Below the pieces are notes generated by a model. It worked only from the letters and a program-made list of their open reading frames with translations. It was not told where the DNA came from and made no database searches. The position numbers were made by a program, and so were the translations under genes. A DNA stretch of 64,000 nucleotides from Monosporascus cannonballus (lineage: Eukaryota; Ascomycota; Sordariomycetes; Xylariales), in contig QJNS01000212.1 in NCBI GenBank assembly GCA_004154925.1, positions 1-64,000 on the forward strand, given 5' to 3'. Shown one piece after another: positions 43,925-56,598 of the stretch (positions are counted from its first letter, which is position 1; each line of letters opens with the position of its first letter).

Positions 43925-45339
43925 TTGGATTGCTGTGTTCGTCGGAGGGTATACGGTTGTCCCCGAATATAAGAAAGATCGACTAGGCTAGGTCAAGGGT
44001 TCGACGGGGGGATGAGGTTCGTAATGGCCTTACTCACGCGTTGACCCTTGGACGAGGCGAGGGTTAATCGCTCGATAGGCGTCAAGGACACTGATTGACG
44101 GACGAGTAGACGCTCCGGCCGTTGTGGAGTTTGATAGGTGGGTGGCGATCTTAGACCATTCACTTACACATATTAGCAACGAACCTGCACAAGGTCCAGC
44201 CTGTATATGCTGTCATCGGCATGACCACAATCCTCGAGCGTCCCTTCGGGAAAGTAGCCAAAGTGACCAAGGCTACCCCCATACCCGGAGCTCTCTCCCT
44301 TTTTGCGACAGTGACCACCTACCTGCTGGCCTACCACTTGACGGTCTCGCATGACTTTAGTTGCACGGGGTAGCACATAATATCACAAGCATCTAGGCAT
44401 TCAGGGGAACTCGATGTTTGGGACAGGGTAACACTTTCTCATTCTTGTGAGTGTTGAGCTTTCGAGGTCGCGGAAAGCCAAATCCAACTATCCTCAAAAA
44501 GTTGATTAGCTTTTTTTTTTTTTTACCTTTTTATTCCACCACCGGATCGAGCGAATGGCAAGTTTACCCTTTAAGGGGACTGATTCATGCCTCGTTGAGC
44601 ACATCGGCCTAGATATGTTCGCTCGACCCGTTCGCCATCCATCCACTCTGGCCCGAAGCACTGAGTATCAATTTTAGCCAAGTATATCAGCCCTCTCAGT
44701 TTCATTAGTCGTCATCCCTTCCCACGCACCACAGGCGACCTCTGTTAGTGTGCAAAGAGTGCGATAAATAGTATTTTTGTCCTCTCGACTTCGAGACATC
44801 ATCAAGAGCCGAGAGATGATCCCACAGATAGTGTTGAAGTGGGGGTATTTTCTGCCAGGAAAAATAGAGGGAACAAAGAGTAGCGATATCCACGTCGCGA
44901 TGGGGTATATGTCTAAACGCATTACAAAGATAAGATGCGACCAGGGAGAAAAAGGGACCGAGCGCACGAAGGAAGCCCACAGGCTCGAGGTCGCCGAAGT
45001 CTTCTTGCGCTAAATTTTTTTCGAGTGCTCAGTATTCCGTACTAGGCACCTGCTGATGTGTCGTAAAGTCGTATGACAATTAAAACTCGGAGTGACGCTT
45101 CTCGCAAAAAAGATTATCGATGGAGATATTCCAGACGCACCGTCCATCCGGAAGAAAGGTAGTTGATTCCCATAGCACCGAGACGCCGCGTTGGAATAAA
45201 TATGCCAGAGGATGCTGATCATGAGGAACGCCGCCTCGATTATGGGTTAACGAAACAAGCAGTCCAGCCAGCCAGCCAACCGAACCAAAATTCCGTCCCA
45301 ATCTGGATGCCCCTCCTTAACGCCGCCAATGCAAGATTA
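43925..45339. other. Intergenic, no supported gene
   Basis: Contains a T14-type run near 44511-44524 and a few CAGC units near 45263-45277. No coding region recognised. Confidence 0.45.
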
Positions 45340-46455
45340 TTATACAGAACGTAGTTGAAGAAGAGCTTGGATCGCCTCGCGTTCTTGGGCGTCGGAGGAT
45401 GCCGCTAGAGCGTCTAGGTCGATGTTGTCGAGCCGGGGTTCGCGAAGCATGCCAGACCCTGCCGTGAAAGACTGGCAACCCCCGGAGTTATATACACGGG
45501 AAGAAAGGTATTTGGAGCCCTGGCGAGCCTCGGCCGGGCTCGAATAAGACGCGGCGCGCAAGGCAGCAGCTCCTACGGCTGCCCAGTCTTCGTCGTCTGT
45601 GGCGTCTTCTGGATCGTCATCCATCATCATGTCGTCGTCGGTTACTTCCGTGCATGATGCCGAAGCTGGTCCATCCATGGAGTCGAGGGACATCTTATCG
45701 GCCTCGTTCTCGAGCATGGTCATGTCGCGGCCATCATGAGAGAAGACCGCCGACTTGTCCATGCTAAAGGCGCGGACGTTCAACCGAGATCGCTCATCAT
45801 TCCATCCCGCAACCCTAGCAATAGGGATGCTGGTGGGATGGGATCGAGCGCCGCCATTGACGGGTGATGATCGCCGGGACAATGGGCCCCGTGTAGGCCG
45901 ACCTACTCGCTTGGCATCCCACCGTCCCCAGCCAACCTTCTCGAATTCCACATCACCGTTCAGTCTTCCATCTTCTGCACCATGCCCATGCCCATGCCCA
46001 CGCCCTTCAAGCGCTGCGACAACAAGCCTTCGCGCCTTGGGCGGTGGTATGCCGGCGAAGCCCGGGACCGAGGTTGTCAGGTAACCCATGATATGGCGAA
46101 TGGCCAGAGGACCGTGGTTCAGGAGGATCTCGGGCAGGTGAAACTTGGCTAGAAGGGCCGGGGTGATAGCCCCAGCAGACTCGAATGAAGGGGATCCGAC
46201 GTGGTCCGATTCCGTATCATCTTGGAGATCCAGATCCGAGTCGATAGGGTCGAGCTTGGAAGCCTTCTGTAGCTGAGCCTTGAGCCCATGGGGAGGCAAG
46301 GCTGGCGATATAGAGTTGGGAGGAGTAGGGAGGGAATGGGGACGAGGTTGTGTCACAGGGACGCACCGGGCGGCCGCTACAGCAGTTAAGTTGTCTCGGC
46401 CGGGGGAGGTCTCAGGGATGTCGCGAACAGCAGAAGCGGATGCCATGGTTGCCAT
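45340..46455 (-). CDS. STB3: Sin3-binding protein Stb3
   Basis: An uninterrupted frame of 371 aa from MATMASASAVRDIP (46455); MASAS (46446) is an alternative start. Residues about 90-190 form the STB3 domain: ITPALLAKFHLPEILLNHGP, then LAIRHIMGYLTTSVPGFAGI, PPPKARRLVVAALEGRG and VEFEKVGWGRWDAKRVG. A GHGHGHG insert within the domain is encoded by a short GCCCAT repeat. The C-terminal part is acidic (DDDMMMDDDPEDATDDEDW). In yeast, Stb3 binds the ribosomal RNA processing element (RRPE) and recruits Sin3 to repress growth genes under low TOR signalling. A related role here is inferred from the domain. Confidence 0.93.
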   Translation of the reverse strand: MATMASASAVRDIPETSPGRDNLTAVAAARCVPVTQPRPHSLPTPPNSISPALPPHGLKAQLQKASKLDPIDSDLDLQDDTESDHVGSPSFESAGAITPALLAKFHLPEILLNHGPLAIRHIMGYLTTSVPGFAGIPPPKARRLVVAALEGRGHGHGHGAEDGRLNGDVEFEKVGWGRWDAKRVGRPTRGPLSRRSSPVNGGARSHPTSIPIARVAGWNDERSRLNVRAFSMDKSAVFSHDGRDMTMLENEADKMSLDSMDGPASASCTEVTDDDMMMDDDPEDATDDEDWAAVGAAALRAASYSSPAEARQGSKYLSSRVYNSGGCQSFTAGSGMLREPRLDNIDLDALAASSDAQEREAIQALLQLRSV

Positions 46456-49400
46456 TATGGTGTTTGATAACTCCGAAACGTACCTACAAGGTCGTGCGAC
46501 ACAAGGTAAGTATTTATGTTGGCGCGGGAAATTGTGTGTGACGCGTCGAACTAGACAAATCACTGAGGCGGTGACGGTAGCGGGCTGAGTCACTTACAAG
46601 GACGGATCTGGAGTATGCTCTGGGTAGCTGATAATGGCGGAATATTTGTTTTCGACTTTGGAAAAGGCGAAAATAATCGATTAAATCGAATAGGCAGTTT
46701 GGCAACGCTGACGCGATTCTCTCGACTGTGACAAGAAGATGACTCTTGTGATACAAAAGTGCGGTGTTGTTGGGATTCTCTCTTTGTTGTTGATGATCAT
46801 AAGGAAAGGGAAAGAAACCCAAGCTGGGACGTGAGTGACGACTGATAACCCAACTACTAATGTAATCGGCACCTCATCGATAGCCGTGAAAGGAAAGGTC
46901 TGATTCCCAAACTTCCTTTGACAAGGGGGTTAAAGGGGGGGTGTCGGTCCATTGTGCTGTACTCCGTATTGCACCAATCCGATGTATCACACGCAACAAC
47001 CTTGATTGCTGATTGATGATTGTCGAATGGAGATAAGCTAGATGAACACCCCTGGTATAGGGGCGTGTCGCTAGGGGCCATCAGTAATTGGTATCCACAC
47101 CCACACAAATGCATTTTCATTCCGTCTTCCTGGCTTCGGGATTTGTGTAAGTTGGCCATGTGAGTGAGGGTTTGGCATATGGTTTTCAAAATACTTGGTA
47201 GCAGGTCGTCCAAGCTTTCGCTTAGGTAGTCCGAACTTTTACGAATAACCCCTGTTGAAGATGTTTCTGTTGACCTTGTATAGGTGTTTCTGTATTGCTT
47301 ACTCCAGATCAACACTGGATGGCATGCTTGTCTCTGAGCAACAAAGCGGGCCTGGGTCAGACAGCTCGCAGATTGTATTCAGTTATGTGTCAAACACGCA
47401 CAATTAACTACTTACTGCAACCGCAACTGCAACTGCAACTGCAACTTCGGTGTAACAGGCCGTCGATTTCCTTTGCTATTCTGAAGCGGGCTCAACTTGC
47501 CCACGCCTACCCTGGTTTGTCGGTACCTTACTAGGCGGTGATAGTTTGCACCTTTCGCTTGGAACCCATACATTCTAGGTATGAATAACACCACATATAA
47601 CTATGGAGATTTTCCCAAAAGATCACAGTTAAAGAAACTTTCAGTCCAGAGTAAAAAGATATAATTGTTTCTTATTTGACGAGGCTACTTATCTTGGTAT
47701 CGGGTTTCAAACTTGGTAGTATACTTCCGTATGCTCTCATGCGCAACTAATACCGGTATTCGGCACCGGCTGCTTACCTAAGTTTCTACCGGGCTTTCTG
47801 TGTATGCATTATGAATCTGGCTGGAATTCCAGATGACGTCGGGCATTCAGGGTTGGTGTTTTGCAATTGTTAGAGCTTGCCTACCAGACGACGTCTATGT
47901 GCATCCATCCGCCTTTGAAACCTGGATTTTGACCTTGGATTTCGCTGACCAATTCCATCATTGCGCAGTGAGCCACATGTAGTCATTTCTCATACAAATT
48001 ACCTGTAATCGCCGGTGGCTTCTACGAAACCCACCTGCCTTATATGCTTAGTTAATCGACTGCACTCTGATAACAGTACTACCACCATGTCGTTTTGTCT
48101 GACATGATGTAAGTCTCATAAAGTTGTCTAGCCCAAAAAGCGAGGGGGTGTGTCTAGACGCCCTTCGTGTTGTTGTTGGGACGAGGGGCTGGCCGGCATT
48201 CTAGCAGCCCTTTGGTCCGGATGATGATGGAGCGCGATAGCGAAAGGATCGCGCATGCCGACAGGCTGACTCGAGGAATGCCCGCCGTGGCCATGTCTCG
48301 GACGCTGAAGATTAGGGTTAGACTAATAACGCACCGAACCTTGTGATCTTCCTCTGGGGAAGTCCCAGCCGCAGCAGAGCGGATGACCTTATTGACGTTA
48401 CGAAGTAGGCTCCGAAATTAGAAACCTCGCTGAGGGGCTCCCATCCCTCACTTCATGGCTTCTAGGTATATTCCCACACTTCAACAGATAGGAGCAGCTC
48501 GCATTAGATCGCTTATCTTGGGACCGTCCATCCGTCAATCGAAACCCCTGTAGTCGATCCAATCGCCATCCAATGCTGTATTGTACATAAACGCGTCCGG
48601 TACATTCGAACTTGGCGCCCTAATCGCTGGTATAGATTGATCGAGGATGCGCACACGAAGGCCGAAACCGTACTGACCAGCGTCTACCACACTCTAAGTG
48701 AGAGGCTGGTGGCACAACGTGTGCCCCGAGACTCCTCTCGGATCAGGTTTGATGCTCGGCCTATATATTCACGTTGCACCAAGGTTTCGCCCTGATTGGA
48801 CGAAGAAGCCATCACGGCTCTATCCTCCACCTGACCCGCTGGAGTTGCCTTATCGAGTCTCTCCCCATCACAACTGCCCAGCCATTGGGAGCCAGTGCGG
48901 AAGGGCACATGTTCACGCTGCTGGACTCCAGAGACCCATACGTATCGAGTATCCCCATCCCGGTTATACATACTTGCCCGACCCGGACGTACATGGTACT
49001 AACTAGGACACATGTGTGGCACCGGATCCGTGAGGGCGGGCGCCTCAGTAGGGGGGTTTGCGCAAGCACTGCATTCTTCTGTTCCATTCCAACCTGGTTG
49101 CTCTCGAGCCGACCCCACTATCGATCGACATGGTGAGTTATGGAGCCGGCCCCATCATCCGCTGCGCTTCTCCCACGTTTTAAAATAGTGCGCAGTGGTA
49201 CGCAACCCCAAAACGCGCTTCCAAAGGCCAGAGTGGGAAGTGCGAATACCCACCACCACTAATAAGAAATCTAATCTATCAAACTCGCGACATGTATGGC
49301 TGAGGCTAATTCCTGCCGTGAGCTGCTTGTCCTCACCAGTGACTCAGATACTGAACGGGACGCGAATCAATCCGCAGGTGGGGTGACTCCCTTCCGATCC

Positions 49401-49850
49401 CGGCTTCCGTCGTGTCCATTGAAAGTCCAAGCCATGTGGCACAGCCGAACGTTCCATCCATTCTGCCCTACACAGCTCTTTTCCGGTCAAAATTATCGCT
49501 CTGTAGAAACTCCTCAATACAGTCTCTCGTGATTCATCACCAGTCCTCGGAGAATATACTGATGTATTCGGGCTGCCTTCCTAGTTGATTCTGGGGCAGA
49601 TTCGTAAGCTAAATTGTGAGTCTAAGAGTAGCCCATATCCATTGTCCCCGAGCCAGAGACTCGCAGTAATGGCGTCTCCCCACCCGGCTCTTGGCCGAGA
49701 TCTGTAATTCCCTTGTTCTCGTATTGCGTCATTTCATGGTGTCCGATGGTCCAAGTCCGGTCTCTTTCAGCCATCCCCGAAAACGTACTCTCTGCAAGCC
49801 TATGTGATCAGTTAGCACCTCGGACTGCGTCTTGCGCCTCGTAGGACTGG
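46456..49850. other. Large intergenic gap
   Basis: 3.4 kb without a supported gene. The STB3 promoter occupies the left end. A CTGCAA hexanucleotide repeat lies at 47415-47452. Frames around 48680-49140 are short and overlap each other on both strands without recognisable domains. Confidence 0.45.
47415..47452. repeat. CTGCAA hexanucleotide microsatellite
   Basis: Six consecutive units of (C)AACTGC-type sequence, one with a substitution. Intergenic. Confidence 0.9.
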
Positions 49851-52041
49851 CTAGATACTAGGCCGACATACTGTCTTGAGAACACCCAGCTTTTCCTGCG
49901 ACTGCATATAGACGTGACGATATTGTCGTATGCTCTCGCTGAGAACGGCCTCCTTCGTCGTCCGGCCTTCGCATATAGCCCTCATCTTGAGTTCCATCTC
50001 TTTCCGTAGAAAGGGCTTTCCCAGGCTCGTCTCGAAATTCATCCTGTCGAAGCCGTCGATCAGAGCAACACCCAGTTTGGTCGGGATAAACTCCATCACC
50101 CCAGGTCTTCCGCCCGCTGAGGCTCTCCCACCCCGGCCACCTCGACCCCCTCTACCACGAGCGCCGCGTCCGCCGCGTCCGCCTTGTGCGGCGGGGGCGT
50201 CCTCAGCCTCGTCTTCTTCGTCCTCCGGGCGGGCAGCCCTGGGAACGGTGCGAACATAATCTCTCTCCTGGATCTTTTGTATGTGCTCGGCCATCGTAGC
50301 GTCTGTCCCGATGCCGTTGGCGTCCATGAGAGCAATCAGATCGGCTTCTGTGAGATAGCTGGGGGCTGCGGTTTTGCCTTCGGTCATAAGGGCCTCCGTA
50401 GGTTCGAACACTTCGCCCACCGTGAACTTGGGCAGCTGTACGGTGCCAGTCCACTTCTCATATACATAGACGTCCAAGTAGTTCCTCTCCAGCACGACGA
50501 CCCCGTGGGCGTGGAAATTCTCTTCTCCGTACAACAGGTCCACATCTGTCGCGACGCCCTTGGCGTCCTCTGAACAGCAAGCTAGAAATCGTCGCACTAC
50601 GAATTCATAGACTTTCCTCTCGTTATCGTTGAGAGCCGAGGGCGCTGCATATGTGATGGGATGAATTGGCGGATGTGCCTTATCATCATGACGTCCCTGT
50701 CGTGGCTGTTGAAACCCGCCATCCACCAGAGCCTGGGCGAACTGGCCCCAGCGACCATCTGGTGTCTGTTTCTGCACAAGATTTCGAAGATTCATACCGG
50801 AGTCGAAGCGATCCGTCTCAGTTCTGGGATAACTGATAAAGCCCTTGTTGTATAAACTCTCGGCGGCCTCCATCGCTTGTTGACCCGTCATGCGCAAGAA
50901 TCTTGTGGCCATCTTCTGTAGCTCGACCGTCGTCAAAGGCAGCGGCTTCCACTTCTTGGTTGGTTTCTCTTGGACCTTAATAACCTTCGCCATCTTGGCC
51001 GCGAGACATCTCTCATACAGTACGATGACAGAGGCCCTGTCGAAGAGGCGATGTCTTGACCAGCTGAAGTTCACATCGATGCTGTCCCGCTTGTGCATCA
51101 CTTTAATGGCCCAGAACGTCTCTGGTTTGAAATTCCGGACACGAAAATACCGGTCGACTACGAAACCTAGGGTTGGGAACTGACAGGATCCTGCGAATTC
51201 AGCTAGAGCCCCCAAATGATTGACGCCTATGACTTACCATAACTGATTACAAGTTTAGTCAAAGGACCGCCCAGGTCCCTCAGGCTGATTGTAAGAAAGC
51301 GAGTGAACGCATAACCTATCCGCAGATCCAGCTCGATGCGGGATGCAACGGCGTTTACTTGCTTTTCGTCAAGATCGACCAGATTTCGGGCTGCGTTTAA
51401 TATGTGCCTGCAACATCATTAGTGTGAAAAACCCCTAGACAGAAGATAGCTTACGCTCTCTCGATATTGCTGAATTTGGCCCTCTTGATTTCGAGTCGGT
51501 TATTTCCTTTTTTGGCCGCTTCACATATCTCGGCTCCTATATGCTCGCCCTCCCTATCGCAATCCGTCCAGATACACAATGCACTGGCGTATTTTGCTTG
51601 CTTTTCGATATTGTCCGCTATCTGCTTCTTGTCCTGCAAACAAGGGTTGAGCCTTAGGCCAAAACGACATAGGGGAAGAAATAATTCCCACCTGGGATAT
51701 CAAAGTCTTCACAGGCGCGTCGAACAATCGTTCAGGCGGCGGATATTGCCAGTTCTTGAAATCCGGAGGGAATTCCACCGACGTGATGTGGCCAAGCACG
51801 GAAGTCATGGTGACATTGCATCTGCCCCAGGGGCGGCCGAAATCAAAGTCGAACACATAATTCTTGATATACTGATTGGGAGTGTTATGCTAGGCTAGAA
51901 TCAGCGAGTGTCGTCCACAAGCCGAACTACGGAAGATTTTGGGTGGGAAATACGACGGACACTTTGGAACTGACCACCCGAAAGGTGGCCGGCAACCGCT
52001 TTTGCAATGGAAGGCTTCTCGGCGACGCAGAGGACCCTCAT
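49851..52041 (-). CDS. TOP3: DNA topoisomerase III (type IA)
   Basis: Five exons: 51961-52041, 51692-51889, 51455-51633, 51238-51407 and 49851-51190. Introns are 71, 58, 47 and 47 nt; the first donor, GTCCGT, is unusual, the others standard. The product is 655 aa. The Toprim domain opens MRVLCVAEKPSIAKAVAGHL and carries TDCDREGEHIGAE (about 116). The active-site tyrosine is in GFISYPRTETDRF (Tyr about 330). Other type IA marks are SCQFPTLGFVVDRYF, HPPIHPI and IGTDATMAEHIQKIQERDYV. Top3 decatenates single-stranded junctions with the RecQ helicase and Rmi1, resolving double Holliday junctions. An acidic run followed by an RGG-rich segment (about 530-570) is inserted between YVRTV and EFIPTKLG. 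No C-terminal zinc fingers are present. Confidence 0.95.
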
Positions 52042-53432
52042 AATTGATGGCTGAGAGTGGGTAGACAGATATGCAATGCTACTGGCTATCACTCGATGTG
52101 CTCTACTGCCACAAAGAAAGGAGCAGCAGTAGAACTTATTCATGTCGAGAGCGACACGCGACTGAGTCTACAGGGCGGAACGGGGATCACAGCTGTTCGC
52201 TCCATTCCTAAATCCATCCATGGACGTGACTCAAGTTAGCATGTACCCAGGCAGATGTGATTGCACACAAGGCTCGGAAAGCGCAATTTTACAAACTGCC
52301 TCGCCCGTGTGTTAAAAATAAATTCTCCCGTCCTTTTCAGATGAAGCGACGTTGAAAGGTCCATGATTTTTGTTTTGTTTAGAGCCTGGAGTCCCACTGA
52401 AGGTTAGGGCCAATAGGCTGGTTGAACCATTACCTAGCCAGCCGCTACTCAGATCTGCTAGCCTTGCATCACTGACCAGTGGCCAAGAGCCCAAGACAGT
52501 CCATAAGAGTGATTGCGAACTATCTAGAGTACATTTTGAACTTAGAACTCCGTTACACAATATTTAGGAAATGACATTTGAGGGGGAAAAAGAACATAAG
52601 TAAAGAATGTATTGAATAAACCTTTCAAAAAAGCATTTATTGTCTTGGTTACTCGATTTGATCGTTTCTATAACTCTTTGTACTTGGGCGACAAGAACAT
52701 TTCATGTGCAATCTACTTCGCGGACACCCGAGGCCCTATTATTAGCGCTGAGTGTCAGGCCCTGAGACTGTATTCGGTAGAGCGGCAGATGAAGGGGGGT
52801 AGCGTACGAGTTGGGTCGACAGAATCTGCGTAAAAATTATATGGAGTAGCTGTCGTGACCTTTCGAACTGACTGCAAATTTGTTAATAATGTTAAGATAA
52901 CGATCAAGATCCGTAGTAATAGATAGAGCAGCGGTAACCTTAGGAAGGGGGGCTTCGTGATTGTTTTAATATTTCTGGCGAGATGCCAATTATTTGGGGT
53001 CTGGGCTGCGTAAAATAGAGCATAAATCTTCGCAGCCCTTACGGCATCAGACACACACATAAAGATTATGTTCGAACGGTTCGAACTATAATTCTCCAAA
53101 TGGCGAAGACACGAGATGCGCAGCCGCTGAGTCCTACCGAATACAGCCGGAGACCCATTCAGCTCCTTAGACCCGCAATTGGCCTGTGCTTCGAAAAGAT
53201 TCCGGGACTTCAGATTTCTGTTAGATCCTCGAGATAGCCAAACTCGATCACGAGAAAATCGATGATGTTGGGCAGGCACGTCCGTTTCAGAGCTTCTTTG
53301 TGTGCTTTGCTTCCGACTACCTACATAGCCCAAGTTCTCCGGACAATAACGTGTGATACCTAATAGCTCATCTTTCTTCATCTTCGGATAGGTTTCGCCT
53401 GTGCAGTCGAACAAAGGCCTAGAATCGCGACG
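52042..53432. other. Divergent region upstream of TOP3 and DUF1295 gene
   Basis: 1.4 kb. A 250-codon minus frame (52755-53507) overlaps the start of the next gene and shows no domain, so it was not accepted. Promoters of both flanking genes lie here by position. Confidence 0.5.
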
Positions 53433-54656
53433 ATGGCGCTGCCATCGCTGAAGACCCTTGAAGACTGTGCCGAATACTCCAAAGTCGTCGAACCGTACCT
53501 CCCACAACTCTACGAGCTACCTTGGCGGGCGTACGATGCTGCAACGAGCCCTGATGCCTCCCTACTCGACTTATACAAGAACACGAACCCTCTGGTTTCA
53601 GGACTCAGCTTCTCCCTCTTGCTGGGCGCCGTCTTCCTAGTCGTGTCCGAGATCAACCGGAACTACTCACAGGTTGATCGTATGTGGAGCTTGTTGCCCA
53701 CGGTATACAATGCCCATTTTGCTCTCTGGTCGCGCCTCAACAACCTTCCCACTCGGAGGATTGACCTGATACTGCTCTGGAGCGCTGTTTGGAGTGTACG
53801 TCCTCCCAAACTAGTTACTTGATCGTACTGCTTACACGTGCCGCTCAAAGGGTCGTTTGACCTTCAACTACTGGCGGAAGGGCGGCTATCAAAAAGGATC
53901 CGAAGACTATAGATGGTATGGGAGGTCGTTCGCACGTGCTACCAGAAGCTTGTCAGCTCACAAAGCATCTAGGGAAATCATCCGTGCCAAAGTTCCGCCT
54001 GCGCTATTCTTCGTTTTCAACGCCACCTTCATCTCCTTCATCCAGAGCATATTGCTATCCCTCCTAGCGGCACCGACCTACGTCATCTTGTTAACCACGC
54101 AATTTGAGCCAGAGATCAGGTCAGCTGATCTGGCATTTTGTGCAATTGAGCTGTTGCTGATCTTGTCCGAGTGGTTCAGCGACCAGCAACAATGGGGTAT
54201 GCAGTTAGCCCGACACTCCCGACGCAGATACTAACGGCGGTCCATGTAGACTACCAAACTGCCAAAAAGCAATATCAGAAGACGGCCAAAGTGCCACGCG
54301 GCTTCAGCCAGGATGACCTGGACCGCGGGTTTGTAACCACGGGGCTCTGGGCTTACTGCAGACACCCGAACTTTGCAGCAGAGCAGACGATCTGGTTCGT
54401 CTTGTATCAGTGGAGCTGCTATGCAAGCAAGACTCTGTACGGTTGGGCCGGTTTCGGCTGCCTGTTTTTGCTCATGGTATTCCAAGGGTCGACGTGGCTT
54501 ACAGAGCTGATCACTGCAGGAAAGTATCCTGAGTACGGGCTCTATCAGAAGAAAGTTCCCCCATTTTTCCCAAGTTTAAAGCCGTATAAGAAGCCAGGAC
54601 CGAAGGTCATTCGGACAAGTGACCTTGTCAAAAGGCAGAAGCCAAAGCTGAAATAA
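53433..54656 (+). CDS. DUF1295 steroid-reductase-like membrane protein
   Basis: Three exons (53433-53795, 53851-54196, 54250-54656; introns of 55 and 53 nt, the second with branch TACTAAC) give 371 aa. Splices restore WSGRLTFNYWRKGGYQKGSE and QQQWDYQTAKKQYQK. Several hydrophobic helices are visible (LVSGLSFSLLLGAVFLVV; FVFNATFISFIQSILLSLLA). The C-terminal signature, FVTTGLWAYCRHPNFAAEQ, is that of the DUF1295/steroid 5-alpha-reductase and ICMT-like group, where the Arg-His-Pro-Asn stretch contributes to NADPH or cofactor binding. The C-terminus is Lys-rich, compatible with ER retention. The substrate is unknown. Confidence 0.92.
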
Positions 54657-56598
54657 GACACTCAAGTGAAGGAATCGCTATATCAAAATAGCACAACAAT
54701 CACGTACGCCTACCTATAGCGGAGATAGAAGTCTTGGTATGATCTGACTTTTCGAAGTTGGCTGCATATTCTTCGCCCGTACTATGACGGTGCTGTTGCA
54801 GCTATGCCCGAGTTCGGTGGAGACACTATGCAGCTCAACCCACTACTCAGCAGCTCTCTGGGCAATCTAGTAAGACGCGGGAATCTTTCCTAGTTATACA
54901 TTGGCTGGACGATCTGGAGAGAAACCCGGGTGAGCCAGCCACCCGACCAACAATTATTACTCCTTATGCACGGGCGGACACTGAAATCACTTCTAATTTA
55001 TATCACGGCGCATGACCGACCGTCTGATGCCGCCTTAAGGGTCCCGGGCACTTCACCAACCCCGCAAGAACAGGGCGATGGTGGCAACAGTTGTTGGTTC
55101 CATCTCGATGTGCGTACAGCATGCAGCCGCAGACGATGCCAGAATCGCCGGGCAGACCGCAGCACGCGACTCGTGACCTGGGTGTTTTATTAATTAATAA
55201 TTACTGCAATCTCTTTCAGCGACCGGTCTCTATTTGCCATGGGCTCCGCTCCACTGCGCAAAACAAGCAATAAAGCCTATCTTCGTATCACGTAGTTGTA
55301 ACCTAATGCGCGAGATTAGAATTCTAGATGCCCTAATATTGCTTACGTACCTGGGCTGTCAGGGGGCATTCTAGAAGCCCCCAAGAATGCAGCGGGCAGC
55401 ATGACTAGGATTTGTTCCCCACCATCGCGATTCACGGGCACCGGTAGCTAGTACGGACTCCCTTGTCCTTCGCATCCGATTGCCAGCATCTGGATCAACC
55501 CGTGATCTGCGGACCCTGCACGGCATTATCCGGTATATGCACTGGAAATGGGGGCCCATTTCGCGGTATCCTGGCCTTGCTGCTTGGCGGGTTAGTTAAC
55601 CCCCACTATCCACCTCGCCGACATTCATTGGCCACTTATATACTCACGAATCATCGCCCCAGCCAGGTTGCCCATGTTGAATCGTTAATTGGCCCGAGCT
55701 AAACGCTTTTGTCAGTCCCACAGGCGATCATCCATGTCCCCGGAAAATCAACAAAAGCTAGTACTTCAGCCTTTAACACACAGCTTTTGTACAACCAGTT
55801 ACTAGGTATTGCTTTAGATAGGGTTAAGGTTAGACCACAAGGGTTTGGGGGGTTAAGGTGAGAGATATCCCATTGAGGTATATGGGTTTGATGTTTGCAG
55901 TGGTGGTGGTGGCACCAGTGGCTGTGTTATGGCGGAAGTATCAAGCTTGAGCCGCCACCCACTTAGTACGCATGGGGCGAAGAGTGATTTGCGGTGGGTT
56001 TGCCAAAGAGCGTTTAGTTTGGATCAAATTAACGATTCGGCTAGGTCAACTCGGCTGGGGCACGAATCATGGCTGGCTTGTGGGGGACGTGAGGACCCTT
56101 CTTGCAGCAACCCTGTGGCCCATACACCGGCCGCAATTGCACGAAACGGCGGTCCGGTCTGCAAGCCTCGATGCGGTGAAGCTGTGTTCTGCCAGTTAAG
56201 GAATGCAGATCATTTTGGACTGACTCCGGTGGGAGGGGGGGAGCAGGTCCCTTCGACCCAAGGAGGTGGGTGAACGTGCCAACAATTTCCTGGGTTTCTT
56301 TGTTTCCTTTTTGATGCTATCGTGGGAATTATAAACATATTTTCTTTCTGCTTCCCTGTCCCGCTCATTGTTTCCTCTTTCCTTTTCTCTATCATATCGA
56401 ATCTAGAGGCTACCGCAATATACGCGTGGCTGACAATTATACGCACAAAAGCCCAAGTAAGCTTATTGTCTGCTAAGCTCGAAGAATCCCATTGAGTCAC
56501 TCCCGTTTTTATATCACATCGGCTCGCACACAAAACACAAGCGCCTACGCCCGAGTTTCTACACCTTACTACGAAGGACACACAAAACGCCTTTTAAC
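54657..56598. other. Intergenic, no supported gene
   Basis: 1.9 kb. A near-palindrome GGGGGCATTCTAGAAGCCCC occurs near 55367. A GTG trinucleotide run lies near 55900. No coding region recognised. Confidence 0.45.

Noticed and set aside
52755..53507. 250-codon minus-strand frame upstream of and overlapping the DUF1295 gene
   Set aside because: Overlaps a supported first exon, has no recognisable domain, and its composition is unlike its neighbours; probably chance.
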